Part shown: piece after piece, positions 23,331 through 30,933 of the stretch | Position numbering within the stretch: the first letter of the stretch is position 1 | Layout of the letters: every line of letters begins with the position of its first letter | NCBI GenBank assembly: GCA_023301585.1 | Contig: JAMASZ010000156.1 | Span: forward strand, 1 to 45,779 | Source of the DNA: Alphaproteobacteria bacterium | Lineage (GTDB): Bacteria; Pseudomonadota; Alphaproteobacteria; Micavibrionales; Micavibrionaceae | DNA: 45,779 nucleotides | Direction of reading: 5' to 3' | The notes under the pieces: generated by a model | What the model was told of the DNA's origin: nothing | The model's database searches: none | The model's input: only the letters and a program-made list of their open reading frames with translations | Translations under genes and position numbers: made by a program

Positions 23331-25680
23331 AATGCCATACCTTATCACTGTTCATTGCATACTTCGTTGCAGGGCGACCAACGTCTCCCGACGTGATAAC
23401 AACACGTTCAATTTGGTTATCGGATACCATGTTATCCAAGGCATAACGCACAGCCCGCATTGGCCCTCCTGCCGCTGTAATGGCACGGAAGGGCGCGCGT
23501 GCTCTGAGCGCATTATGGAAACGTCCAGCCGGCACGAGCCCGTCCTTATATTCCATCACCAGCACTTTCATGCAATTAACAATGGCCGCAAGTTCGATAC
23601 TATCACCGGATCCAATCTCTCCCGACTCCATGCGCTTAATAACATCCATGGTGCGCCCTGCCACAAATTGCACAGCCCATGTGACGTGCTCAGGGCGGAT
23701 TATAGGCATGGCAACATTATCGACAACAGCAGCCACTGTTGCGATCCGTTGCGCTGTGGCCCCTATACGTGAGAGCGCAACATACAGTTCAGGCAATTCG
23801 TCTGTTGGATTCTGAGCGCGGCGCGCAACCTTACGAGCAGCCACATTAAACTCACCAAGGATGCGCTGCGCGTCGGAATCAATCGCGACCTGGACAAGCG
23901 TGTCGCCTCCCATTGCGTTGAACGCAAACGTCTGATCCATACGGTTGACGATAGCGAGGAGCGATCCAAACATCTGCCCGACGTGAGCAGGGAACGCATC
24001 CAATTGGTTGTAATTATCATAGCCCAGCGTTCCCTCATAGAACATTGGAATGAAGCGCGACAAGAAACCGTCTTTCGCTTCGGACTCGTTTATAGAGTCA
24101 TACATCTTTTCAAGTGTCGTAAACCACGCAACGCCGATGGACAGGCAGGTGATCCCTTTCTTCTCGTTGGATGCACGGGACGCGGACAACGCCCACTTCT
24201 TGCCAGGCACCGCGGCGTCATACAATCGGTTGATTGCGTCCTTGAGTTCGTGATCCCCATTGGACACAGGCGAAGTCAGTGTCTTGAGCATAGAGCCGCA
24301 CTCGTCAACCATCCAGGATCCGGACGGCGTGGTCACAAAATTATCATAGATGCCTTGTGCGGATTTTGCGGACGTTGTGATGACCCGCGCGCTCGGTGCC
24401 TTTTCCAGGTCGCCTTGCGCCGGCACGTTTGAAATAAGGTGTTGGAGCGCGTCAATCGTTTGTGTCTTACCCGTCGCTGATTTGCCGGCAACAAGCGTGA
24501 ATACGTTGCACCCTGCTCGTCCGAAGCGAAAGCCCCGTCCACACACACCAGACAGGTATGCAAGCGACACAGCCACGGCGTAAGGCAGGTTTGGTGTAAA
24601 TGTTGCATCATGCACAGAACGGACAAACTCACCGAGCATGCCAGGAGGCATTGCGAGTTCGCGGTCATTCAAATCCGTGTAAGGCAAGTCAATATCATAA
24701 GGGTTTGTCACAGGTGGCTTCTCGCGTGCTTGCTTGAAGTTCTCCGCGACCTTTGCGCCAACCTCTGCCGCCTCGGCGCGCTGCTTTTCGAGCACGGCCT
24801 GTTCTGCCCATATTTTGTTGAGACACCACTTCACAAGGTATTCATCCACATACTTTGCTTCTGTGTTGTACCCACCCTTGGTGCCGCGCCATAATGGCGA
24901 GCGTCTGAATACTGCAACCGCTTTGTTTGGATCTTTGGTCGCAACTCCGATGTAGTTGAGGCACGCCAGATCAGCGCCAGAATGGTCGTTGCGATAACGC
25001 TGCAAAATGTCGGGCAGGGGACTGTCCATCATAAACGAGAATCCAACCCCGTTGGCCCAGCCTCGGATCGTGTTTATAATGTCATCCACGGATCGAGAAT
25101 CTGTCTCGTTGACAAACTCAGTGCGTCCAACTCGGGACTTTGCGAATACTGTGGTCAACTCAGACAATACGTGCTGGCAATCGGACAAGGCCCCTCGGCT
25201 GTCAATAACCTTGCCAGTGATTGTAAAGAATCGGTTGTGGTCGTAGATTTCAATTTGATATTTGGAATCCTTGATTGCGCCAATCGCCGGAGGAATCATG
25301 CCGCGCCCTATATAATGACGCCCCGCGCCAGATGGGGATTCCTCACAATATGTTGTGAACCCGTCGTGGATTTGTTTACGAAGTTCCAAAGCAACGTCGT
25401 TGTCCTCGTCTGCGACCTTATACATAGGATCAACATCCAGACCAAAGAAACCATCGCCTTTCGAGAAGACGAACCCAATACCCATGTTAGCGAGCTCGGC
25501 GGACGCGACTGCCTCAGCAAAAGAGGCCCATGTGGACGGGTTTGAATGGGACGCAAGTTGCTTCCAATTCTTCGCCTGGTAAGGAATCTTTGTTGGTTTA
25601 TCGTTCTCGTTGTATTCAATGCGCCATAACACCCATTGGTTCAACGCCTGCAAAGCAGCAGGGACATTGCTATAAGTCAA
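23329..25680 (-). CDS. Primase-helicase (AEP primase plus DUF3987-type helicase)
   Basis: 783 residues. Residues 1-175 look like a bifunctional primase/polymerase domain: NQWVLWRIEYNENDKPTKIP, FFGLDVD (78-84, metal-binding Asp pair) and SPSGAGRHYIGRG. A linker leads to an ATPase domain with Walker A GKSATGKT (399-406) and GSWMVDECGSML as Walker B, the DUF3987/VapE-like helicase type. It would prime and unwind at the adjacent origin. It is transcribed opposite to polymerase and clamp. The family combination is common in phages and satellites. Confidence 0.87.
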   Translation of the reverse strand: MTYSNVPAALQALNQWVLWRIEYNENDKPTKIPYQAKNWKQLASHSNPSTWASFAEAVASAELANMGIGFVFSKGDGFFGLDVDPMYKVADEDNDVALELRKQIHDGFTTYCEESPSGAGRHYIGRGMIPPAIGAIKDSKYQIEIYDHNRFFTITGKVIDSRGALSDCQHVLSELTTVFAKSRVGRTEFVNETDSRSVDDIINTIRGWANGVGFSFMMDSPLPDILQRYRNDHSGADLACLNYIGVATKDPNKAVAVFRRSPLWRGTKGGYNTEAKYVDEYLVKWCLNKIWAEQAVLEKQRAEAAEVGAKVAENFKQAREKPPVTNPYDIDLPYTDLNDRELAMPPGMLGEFVRSVHDATFTPNLPYAVAVSLAYLSGVCGRGFRFGRAGCNVFTLVAGKSATGKTQTIDALQHLISNVPAQGDLEKAPSARVITTSAKSAQGIYDNFVTTPSGSWMVDECGSMLKTLTSPVSNGDHELKDAINRLYDAAVPGKKWALSASRASNEKKGITCLSIGVAWFTTLEKMYDSINESEAKDGFLSRFIPMFYEGTLGYDNYNQLDAFPAHVGQMFGSLLAIVNRMDQTFAFNAMGGDTLVQVAIDSDAQRILGEFNVAARKVARRAQNPTDELPELYVALSRIGATAQRIATVAAVVDNVAMPIIRPEHVTWAVQFVAGRTMDVIKRMESGEIGSGDSIELAAIVNCMKVLVMEYKDGLVPAGRFHNALRARAPFRAITAAGGPMRAVRYALDNMVSDNQIERVVITSGDVGRPATKYAMNSDKVWH

Positions 25681-25873
25681 ATGACACTCCCCGCGCTGTC
25701 AAAAAGTTAACAAGACACGCCACCGCCTCATAGCCAGGACTTTTAACAACGCCTGTTCTAAATTTAGATTGCCAAGAGGGGGACAGCGTCATGTGCGCGT
25801 CCCATACTTCTTTTGGTGGTATGTCAGTTTTGGAGAAGACTTGTCTGACTGTCTCAAGATCGGGTAATTGCAT
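25670..25873 (-). CDS. Small HTH-like regulator candidate
   Basis: ATG 25873 (67 residues, MQLPDLETVRQVF...) is chosen because AGGAAA precedes it and the predicted transcript begins just upstream; the track start at 25912 lies inside the promoter. LETVRQVFSK, SPSWQSKFRTG and SPGYEAVACLVNFL recall Cro/XRE-type helices with the '..S.w.s.f..G......ye....l..fL' pattern. It overlaps the primase start and follows a 13-bp tandem array. It may repress its own operon. Remote similarity only. Confidence 0.5.
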   Translation of the reverse strand: MQLPDLETVRQVFSKTDIPPKEVWDAHMTLSPSWQSKFRTGVVKSPGYEAVACLVNFLTARGVSFDL

Positions 25874-25937
25874 ATTCGACTTTCCTATTCGACTTGCATA
25901 TACGAAAGTCATAAAAGAATGTCAAATACGAAATTAG
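25873..25937. repeat. Five degenerate 13-bp tandem repeats over the divergent promoter region
   Basis: Units TATTCGACTTTCC, TATTCGACTTGCA, TATACGAAAGTCA, TAAAAGAATGTCA and AATACGAAATTAG follow without gaps; consensus TATWCGAMWKTCA. They span the leftward promoter from upstream of the -35 to the start codon of the HTH-like gene. Confidence 0.6.
25897..25925 (-). promoter_or_regulatory. Leftward promoter of the regulator/primase operon
   Basis: Minus-strand TTGACA (25920-25925), 17 bp, TATATG (25897-25902). The elements lie within 13-bp repeat units, which suggests control by a protein binding the repeats. Confidence 0.7.
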
Positions 25938-25940
25938 GGG

Positions 25941-25969
25941 TTGTAGATAATAACCAGGTATGTTACATA
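25941..25969 (+). promoter_or_regulatory. Rightward early promoter
   Basis: TTGTAG (25941-25946), 17 bp, TACATA (25964-25969), with TTAGGGGTTG around the -35 as at 16779. It probably drives the recombination/replication operon. Confidence 0.5.
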
Positions 25970-25994
25970 ATAAGGACAACAACGGAGCATTATA

Positions 25995-26669
25995 ATGAAG
26001 AACGAGCTTGAAAAGATAAAAGCAAAAATTGCCGCACTCATAGCGAAAGCAGAAGGCACAGACAACGAGCACGAGGCTGAGACCTTTATGTCAAAAGCGC
26101 ACGAGCTTTTGGAACGATATAATCTCTCTCGTTTGGAACTTGATCCGGAGGGACACACAGATCCGCTCAGTCACGATACGGAAGCCTTTACTTGGTTCGC
26201 GTCGTCTTCGTGGCATGGGAACCTATACAATGCCGCCTCTCATTTTTATGGGTGCAAGATGATCCGCAATAAAATAGGAGCAAATAAATATAGCTCAATA
26301 CTCATTGGACGTGAAGCAGCCCGTGAGACGGTAAAAATAATGTACCCTTATATAGTTGAGCAGGTTAAGGCACACGCGAAAACATTACAAACACGTTATC
26401 CACAGATGTCTCAGAGCATTGCACGTCGGCAAATGGCTGCGGCGCTTACGTCTCGAATTTGGAACCTTGTGCATAAGTGGTCACTGGATAAGGGTAATGA
26501 AGAAAAGGCGCTTGTCCCTGTTGACGAGAACCAGGCCTATATGGATTCCCTCATGGAAACGCAAGAAACTAAGGGGCGGAGCAAAGGGGCAGGTACTGCT
26601 GCTCATTCCGCCGCAGGGGCAATAAAACTATCACGCGGGGTCAAGGCAAACACAAGACGCTTAACCTAA
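25995..26669 (+). CDS. DUF2786-like protein
   Basis: 224 residues. The N-terminus (KIKAKIAALIAKAEGTDNEH, then EAETFMSKAHELLERYNL) fits the DUF2786 signature. The middle is a mixed alpha/beta domain with SSWHGNLYNAASHFYGCKMI, resembling the domain that commonly follows DUF2786 in phages. The C-terminus is basic. It is the first gene of the rightward operon; GGAGCATTATA precedes the ATG. The function of the family is unknown; early position suggests host interaction or replication support. Confidence 0.75.
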   Translation: MKNELEKIKAKIAALIAKAEGTDNEHEAETFMSKAHELLERYNLSRLELDPEGHTDPLSHDTEAFTWFASSSWHGNLYNAASHFYGCKMIRNKIGANKYSSILIGREAARETVKIMYPYIVEQVKAHAKTLQTRYPQMSQSIARRQMAAALTSRIWNLVHKWSLDKGNEEKALVPVDENQAYMDSLMETQETKGRSKGAGTAAHSAAGAIKLSRGVKANTRRLT

Positions 26670-26733
26670 TCTCATCCGCTCTTGCGCAAAAGTGCAGGGG
26701 CGTCCATTCATTGTCATCTAAGGAGCAAACATT

Positions 26734-27138
26734 ATGACACAATTAACCAAATCACAAAAAGACAAGGCAGCACGCCTCACCGCGATCCAAGCAGAGATCG
26801 CAACACTCAAGGCCGAGGAAATGGAGCTCCGCAAGGATCTATTCTCGCGCGTCTTTCCTGATCCTGTAGAGGGATCAAAGAATAAAGCCGACATTGAGAA
26901 CGGGTATATTCTGCAAGCAACACACAAGATCAATCGTAAGGTTGAGCAGGATGAAGCGCAGAAGCTTATGGACGGCGATAACACGCGGCCCCTCGCAGAA
27001 AAGATCTTTAAGGTCACATATGCGTTAAAGCTTGCGGCGTATAAAGGTCTTGACGATGAAGACAAAAAACTCGCCGCTGCCGCAGTTACTGAGAAAGCAG
27101 GGACGCCTGTTCTCGAAGTTAAGAAACCTAAACACTAA
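26734..27138 (+). CDS. Helical hypothetical protein in the recombination operon
   Basis: 134 residues, start AAGGAGCAAACATT-ATG. The N-terminus is a coiled coil (LTAIQAEIATLKAEEMELRK), then a domain with EGSKNKADIENGYILQATHK and LAEKIFKVTYALKLAAYKGL. This pattern occurs in phage proteins encoded next to Sak4/SSB/exonuclease sets, but I know no activity. It would be a plausible partner of that module. Confidence 0.65.
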   Translation: MTQLTKSQKDKAARLTAIQAEIATLKAEEMELRKDLFSRVFPDPVEGSKNKADIENGYILQATHKINRKVEQDEAQKLMDGDNTRPLAEKIFKVTYALKLAAYKGLDDEDKKLAAAAVTEKAGTPVLEVKKPKH

Positions 27139-27145
27139 ACACCGT

Positions 27146-27173
27146 TTGACAAACACCAGCGCGTGTTTATTAT
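27146..27173 (+). promoter_or_regulatory. Promoter embedded in a palindrome
   Basis: TTGACA (27146-27151), 16 bp, TATTAT (27168-27173). The 9-bp inverted repeat at 27155-27182 covers the spacer and encloses the -10. Confidence 0.65.
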
Positions 27174-27182
27174 CGCGCTGGT
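27155..27182. repeat. 9-bp inverted repeat around the -10, operator candidate
   Basis: ACCAGCGCG, 10 nt containing the -10, CGCGCTGGT: a perfect inverted repeat. No T-run follows, so a repressor site is favoured over a terminator. Confidence 0.6.
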
Positions 27183-27197
27183 CATCATGGAGCACAC

Positions 27198-27443
27198 ATG
27201 GCCAAATCAGATACCGTTACGCCTACGCAAGGCGCAATGTCGGCGGACGAGCACACCGCCTTCCTTCTTCGCATTCTCATGCACCTTGTCGCCGTCTCAC
27301 CTGGAGGCAATCTTGAGGTAGACTTAAACATGGTTGCAATGTCAACAGCGAATAAGCAACTTGATGTTGAATTGGACGGGCCGATATTCAGGGCGAAAGT
27401 AATCCCTGAGATCATCCTACCACCCCACATGAGAGGACAATAA
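27198..27443 (+). CDS. Hypothetical protein
   Basis: 81 residues with GGAGCACAC before ATG 27198. It contains SADEHTAFLLRILMHLVAVS, a helical segment, then beta strands (LEVDLNMVAM, LDVELDGPIF). First gene after the palindromic promoter. Not recognised. Confidence 0.6.
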   Translation: MAKSDTVTPTQGAMSADEHTAFLLRILMHLVAVSPGGNLEVDLNMVAMSTANKQLDVELDGPIFRAKVIPEIILPPHMRGQ

Positions 27444-27444
27444 A

Positions 27445-27642
27445 ATGCGTTTTAGAGTTGAAAGATCGTCAAGCGGTAATCGCTGGGTCGTTCGGGATCA
27501 CCAAGGAGGTCTCACCGGTCGAGCGTCGGATTCGTTAACTGGCCAATATGCGGATTCAAGAACAGATGAAATTGCTGCCTCTTTTGCTCGCGTTGAATGG
27601 GCGGATCAATGGGCAGAATTTATGAACGGGAACAAAACATGA
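27445..27642 (+). CDS. Hypothetical protein
   Basis: 65 residues, starting one base after the preceding stop. Beta-like start (MRFRVERSSSGNRWVVRDHQ) and helical end (ASFARVEWADQWAEFMNGNK). The stop overlaps the Sak4-like gene as ATGA. Similar short 'f.V.....g..W.V.D..g' proteins occur in other phages without known role. Confidence 0.6.
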   Translation: MRFRVERSSSGNRWVVRDHQGGLTGRASDSLTGQYADSRTDEIAASFARVEWADQWAEFMNGNKT

Positions 27643-28331
27643 TCCAACTTAAGAACACAGCCGACTTCAAACACAACGGGGTCAAAGTCCTCGTCTACGG
27701 CGAGGCAGGGATGGGCAAGACAACATTGATTGCCACAGCCCCGAACCCTGTTATCTTCTCAGCGGAATCCGGCCTGTTATCCCTTGCCGGCATGCAATTA
27801 CCTTTTGAAAAGATTGACACGCTCGCAAAACTCAATGAGGCGTACCAATGGTGTTTGTCCTCTCACGAGGCACGACAATTTGAGACGGTCTGTATTGATT
27901 CCCTCACCGAGATCGCTGAGCTCGTCCTGGCCAACGCTATGAAGCAGGTAAAAGATCCGCGTCAAGCATACGGGGAACTCCTTGAGAAGGTAATGTTTAC
28001 CGTCCGATGCTTCCGCGACCTTCCGAATAAGAACGTCTATATGACCGCCCAAGAGATGTCTAAGAAAGACGAGGTCACAGGCATTATGATGAATCTTCCG
28101 TCCATGCCTGGAACGAAACTCGGGCCAAAACTGCCCTACCATTTTGATGAGGTGTTCCGGATGCGGATTGGCAAACTGCCAGACGGTCAAGATTATCGCT
28201 TCTTGCAAACACAGCCCGACTTTAACAGCGTGGCCAAAGATCGGTCTGGCAGATTATTGCCAATCGAAAAACCCCATCTCGGCGAATTGTTTGCCAAGAT
28301 AACAAACGGAGGAACCCATGGTTCAACTTAA
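27639..28331 (+). CDS. Sak4-like RecA-fold ATPase
   Basis: ATG 27639 overlaps the upstream TGA, giving 230 residues. Walker A is GEAGMGKT (21-28), IFSAESGLLSL follows as in phage RecA-fold proteins, FETVCIDSLTEI is Walker B, and VAKDRSGRLLP near the end matches the Sak4 group. These single-domain ATPases support strand annealing or exchange together with a phage SSB, which is the next gene. The operon continues with a Cas4-like nuclease and a helicase. Confidence 0.83.
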   Translation: MIQLKNTADFKHNGVKVLVYGEAGMGKTTLIATAPNPVIFSAESGLLSLAGMQLPFEKIDTLAKLNEAYQWCLSSHEARQFETVCIDSLTEIAELVLANAMKQVKDPRQAYGELLEKVMFTVRCFRDLPNKNVYMTAQEMSKKDEVTGIMMNLPSMPGTKLGPKLPYHFDEVFRMRIGKLPDGQDYRFLQTQPDFNSVAKDRSGRLLPIEKPHLGELFAKITNGGTHGST

Positions 28332-28941
28332 CTTTAATGCGCGGAATGTAGCCCCTTCAACGGCTATGGAGGCGCTCCCGTCTGGCTGGTATGATGTAAT
28401 GATTACCGAGTCAGAAAACAAACCAACAAAAGCAGGCACAGGATCATATCTACAATTGATCTTGACAGTCGCGTCCGGTGAATTTAGCGGCCGTAAACTC
28501 TACGCACGCCTCAATCTCGACAATCCGAACCCTACCGCGGTGCAAATCGCTCAAGCCGAGCTGTCCGCTATCTGTTGGGTTACAGGAATGCCCGACGCTC
28601 AAGACTCACAGCAATTGCACGGTCGCCCGTTCAAAGTGTTGGCCAAAAAAGTCGAGCGCAACGACAAGCCAGGATCGTTCTCAAATGAATTGTCCGGCTT
28701 CACAGACGTTAATGGCACAACGCCGGATCAACTTGCTAAGGGCATGGGGGGCCAAGGTGGGCAACCACAACAGCAATACCAACCTCCTCAACAGCAGCAA
28801 CAACCGCCGCAGGGGCAGCAGCAATATCAACCCCCTGCTCAGACGGAACAGTCGCCGCAACAATACCAGCAGCAACAACCTCCCGCGCAAACGCAACAAC
28901 AGCAACCGCCGGCAGGTAATAAACCTCCTTGGGAGCAATAA
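28318..28941 (+). CDS. ssDNA-binding protein (DUF669-like) with Gln/Pro-rich tail
   Basis: 207 residues; GGAGGAACCC precedes the ATG and the start lies within the Sak4-like gene. Residues 1-130 resemble the DUF669 SSB-like OB domain (SGWYDVMITESENKPTKAGT, YLQLILTVASGEFSGRKLYA). Residues 140-200 are almost only Gln and Pro in repeated QQ/PP units, ending NKPPWEQ. The flexible tail and tip probably recruit partners, as SSB tails do, but the tip is not the usual acidic DDIPF. Confidence 0.83.
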   Translation: MVQLNFNARNVAPSTAMEALPSGWYDVMITESENKPTKAGTGSYLQLILTVASGEFSGRKLYARLNLDNPNPTAVQIAQAELSAICWVTGMPDAQDSQQLHGRPFKVLAKKVERNDKPGSFSNELSGFTDVNGTTPDQLAKGMGGQGGQPQQQYQPPQQQQQPPQGQQQYQPPAQTEQSPQQYQQQQPPAQTQQQQPPAGNKPPWEQ

Positions 28942-28958
28942 CGCCCGCGCGTTAGAGC

Positions 28959-28987
28959 GAGGGGATGGGGCGAGTCCTTGTCCCCTC
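28959..28987 (+). terminator. Hairpin after the SSB gene
   Basis: GAGGGGA, a 15-nt loop, TCCCCTC, then AATTTTCC. A smaller hairpin TAACGC-CCGC-GCGTTA (28939-28954) begins at the SSB stop codon. The pair could reduce transcription into the next genes or protect the SSB mRNA end. Confidence 0.5.
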
Positions 28988-29007
28988 AATTTTCCAAGGG
29001 GAGCGAA

Positions 29008-29445
29008 GTGAGAAACAAACAAGACCAACGACGTCCAACAATCTGTCCGCCTTGCGGATCAACCCAAATAACCTTACACGCCCAAGGCAACGGAATGATG
29101 TATTTTCGTTGTAGAAACTGTAATGCCAAAGGCTGGACTCACACCGACACAGCTATCTCATTCGGTAGAATGGCGGACGGCCCCACGCGAGACCTAAGAC
29201 GTCAAGCACACGAGGCTTTTGATAAACTGTGGAAACACAACACTATGTACTCTCGGGAAGATGCCTATATTGCACTCTCGAAGCACTTAGGTATTGATCC
29301 AAATGAGTGCCATATTGGATTACTCACTGCGACACAATGCAGAAGAACGATCCGATGGGCGCAACAATCACTTGCGGGCCTGACCAAACCTAAGCGTAAA
29401 CCAGCAGGATCATGGCGCAATAAGAAGAGGAAACGCCGAAAATGA
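29008..29445 (+). CDS. Zinc-finger protein (DUF3268-like)
   Basis: I propose GTG 29008, preceded by AAGGGGAG, over the track TTG at 28978, giving 145 residues. CPPCG and CRNCNAKG form a four-Cys zinc ribbon, followed by a helical domain with ALSKHLGIDPNECHIGLLTA, then QCRRTIRWAQ, which matches DUF3268-type phage proteins. The C-terminus is very basic (RNKKRKRRK). It ends inside the nuclease start. Nucleic-acid binding is likely. Confidence 0.75.
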   Translation: MRNKQDQRRPTICPPCGSTQITLHAQGNGMMYFRCRNCNAKGWTHTDTAISFGRMADGPTRDLRRQAHEAFDKLWKHNTMYSREDAYIALSKHLGIDPNECHIGLLTATQCRRTIRWAQQSLAGLTKPKRKPAGSWRNKKRKRRK

Positions 29446-30503
29446 CAAAGCACACCATAATTGACCTTATAGATAAACGCCTTGAATCTGACCAGGAAGA
29501 TGGAAAGCGGGGGCACCTCGGCGGATCGCTTATTGGACGCCCGTGTGAGAGAGAACTTTATTATTCGTTCCGCTGGGCAACCTCTACCGTAAACTCAGAC
29601 GAGCACACGGGAGACCACATTGACGGGCACCACGGTCGGTTGTTACGATTGTTTAACCGCGGACATCTCGAAGAGGACAGGTTTAATTCCTGGCTCCGCT
29701 CAATCGGTATTGTTGTGCGAGAATTTGACATAACGGAACATCTTATCTTTGGCGTGAAGTCAGGCAAGTTAGATGTAGTATCCACAGACAAACTCAAGAA
29801 ATACAATATGGACAATTGGGAGGACGTGACGCTTAATCCGTTCTTTTGGGAGCTCGCAAAGAAGCGAGGCCTTGAGTTCAAGAAGCCAGAACAATTCCGG
29901 ATCTTAGATGTAGATGGGCATTTTGGTGGATCACTTGACGCGATTATGACAAATGTTCCTGGCATTGAGCAGTTCGGGCTCAAACCAACGGATGAGGTTC
30001 TTGGCGAATTTAAAACACACGGCCTTAAATCTTTCAACAAGATTGCAGGGACACGTCCGAGGTACGACCAACCAAGGGAAGGTGCTGCCGGCGTCAAATT
30101 TGCAAAGCCGGAACACTGGGCTCAAATGCAGACTTACATGCACAAGCGCGGGATCAAACTGGCGCTTTATATGGCGATCTGCAAGGATGATGATGACCTC
30201 TACTTTGAATGGGTTGAGTATGACGCAATGGCAGGGGCGGCGCAAATTGGCAAAGCGCGTGACATAATACACGCCGACGCGATCCCCGTCCGCATGAGCG
30301 ATTCCCCGTCTGATTGGCGCTGTAAATTTTGCGACCATTACCAAACCTGCCACATGGGAGCGCCCCTTGCTAAGTCGTGTAGAACGTGCATCTCCTCAAA
30401 ACCCATTGCCGAGGGCCAATGGCATTGCTCTCATTGGGATTCTGTGATACCGTTAGAACATCAAAAGACAGGTTGTGCAAACTACCAAACAATAACGGAT
30501 TAG
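29442..30503 (+). CDS. Cas4-like PD-(D/E)XK exonuclease
   Basis: 353 residues. The N-terminal GGSLIGRPCERELYYSFRW resembles the Cas4/RecB entry motif with its Cys. FGGSLDAIM (motif II Asp), VLGEFKTHG (ExK) and HWAQMQTYMHKRG (QxxxY) form the nuclease core. C-terminal Cys residues (CKFCDHYQTCHMG, CRTC, C..H) could hold an Fe-S cluster and/or zinc. It should resect DNA ends for the Sak4/SSB recombination system. It overlaps the upstream gene as ATGA. Confidence 0.83.
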   Translation: MTKHTIIDLIDKRLESDQEDGKRGHLGGSLIGRPCERELYYSFRWATSTVNSDEHTGDHIDGHHGRLLRLFNRGHLEEDRFNSWLRSIGIVVREFDITEHLIFGVKSGKLDVVSTDKLKKYNMDNWEDVTLNPFFWELAKKRGLEFKKPEQFRILDVDGHFGGSLDAIMTNVPGIEQFGLKPTDEVLGEFKTHGLKSFNKIAGTRPRYDQPREGAAGVKFAKPEHWAQMQTYMHKRGIKLALYMAICKDDDDLYFEWVEYDAMAGAAQIGKARDIIHADAIPVRMSDSPSDWRCKFCDHYQTCHMGAPLAKSCRTCISSKPIAEGQWHCSHWDSVIPLEHQKTGCANYQTITD

Positions 30504-30507
30504 TACT

Positions 30508-30933
30508 ATGCAGACACCCATAACAAGTTTTAGTGGAAAACATAGGTTTCTCAGTAATTTTTGGCCCGCACCTGTAGAATTGGATGGAAAATGGTACCCT
30601 ACAGTGGAACACGCCTATGTTGCTGCAAAGACTATTGATCTACAGGATAGGGAGAACATCAGGCACATTTATTCTCCAGGACAGGCAAAACGATACGGAA
30701 AAAATCTAGTTCTTCGAGAAGGATGGAATGATTTACGTCTCGGAGCCATGGAAGATCTTTGTACTAAGAAATTTACGCTACTAGAAGAATGTCGAGTATC
30801 CCTCCTTATGACAGGCACGGCGGAACTTGTAGAGGGCAATAACTGGGGAGATACGTTTTGGGGAATGTCTAACGGTGTAGGATGCAATCACTTAGGCGTA
30901 ATTCTTATGCGGGTAAGAAACTCATTATGTTAA
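30508..30933 (+). CDS. NADAR (YbiA-like) domain protein
   Basis: 141 residues, a full-length NADAR domain: HRFLSNFWPAPVELDGKWYP, TVEHAYVAAKT, GWNDLRLGAMED and VEGNNWGDTFWG carry the conserved Trp, Glu and Asp residues. NADAR enzymes cleave N-glycosidic bonds; studied members act on riboflavin intermediates or remove ADP-ribose from guanosine in DNA. In this phage it may counter ADP-ribosylating (DarT-type) defence or serve NAD metabolism. The gene looks AT-richer than its neighbours, by eye, possibly a later acquisition. Confidence 0.85.
   Translation: MQTPITSFSGKHRFLSNFWPAPVELDGKWYPTVEHAYVAAKTIDLQDRENIRHIYSPGQAKRYGKNLVLREGWNDLRLGAMEDLCTKKFTLLEECRVSLLMTGTAELVEGNNWGDTFWGMSNGVGCNHLGVILMRVRNSLC

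Noticed and set aside
24982-25545. 187-residue plus-strand ORF
   Set aside because: Antisense to the primase domain; no SD and no recognisable protein features.
25670-25912. 80-residue start at 25912 for the HTH-like gene
   Set aside because: It would begin between the predicted -35 and -10 elements; ATG 25873 has a better SD.
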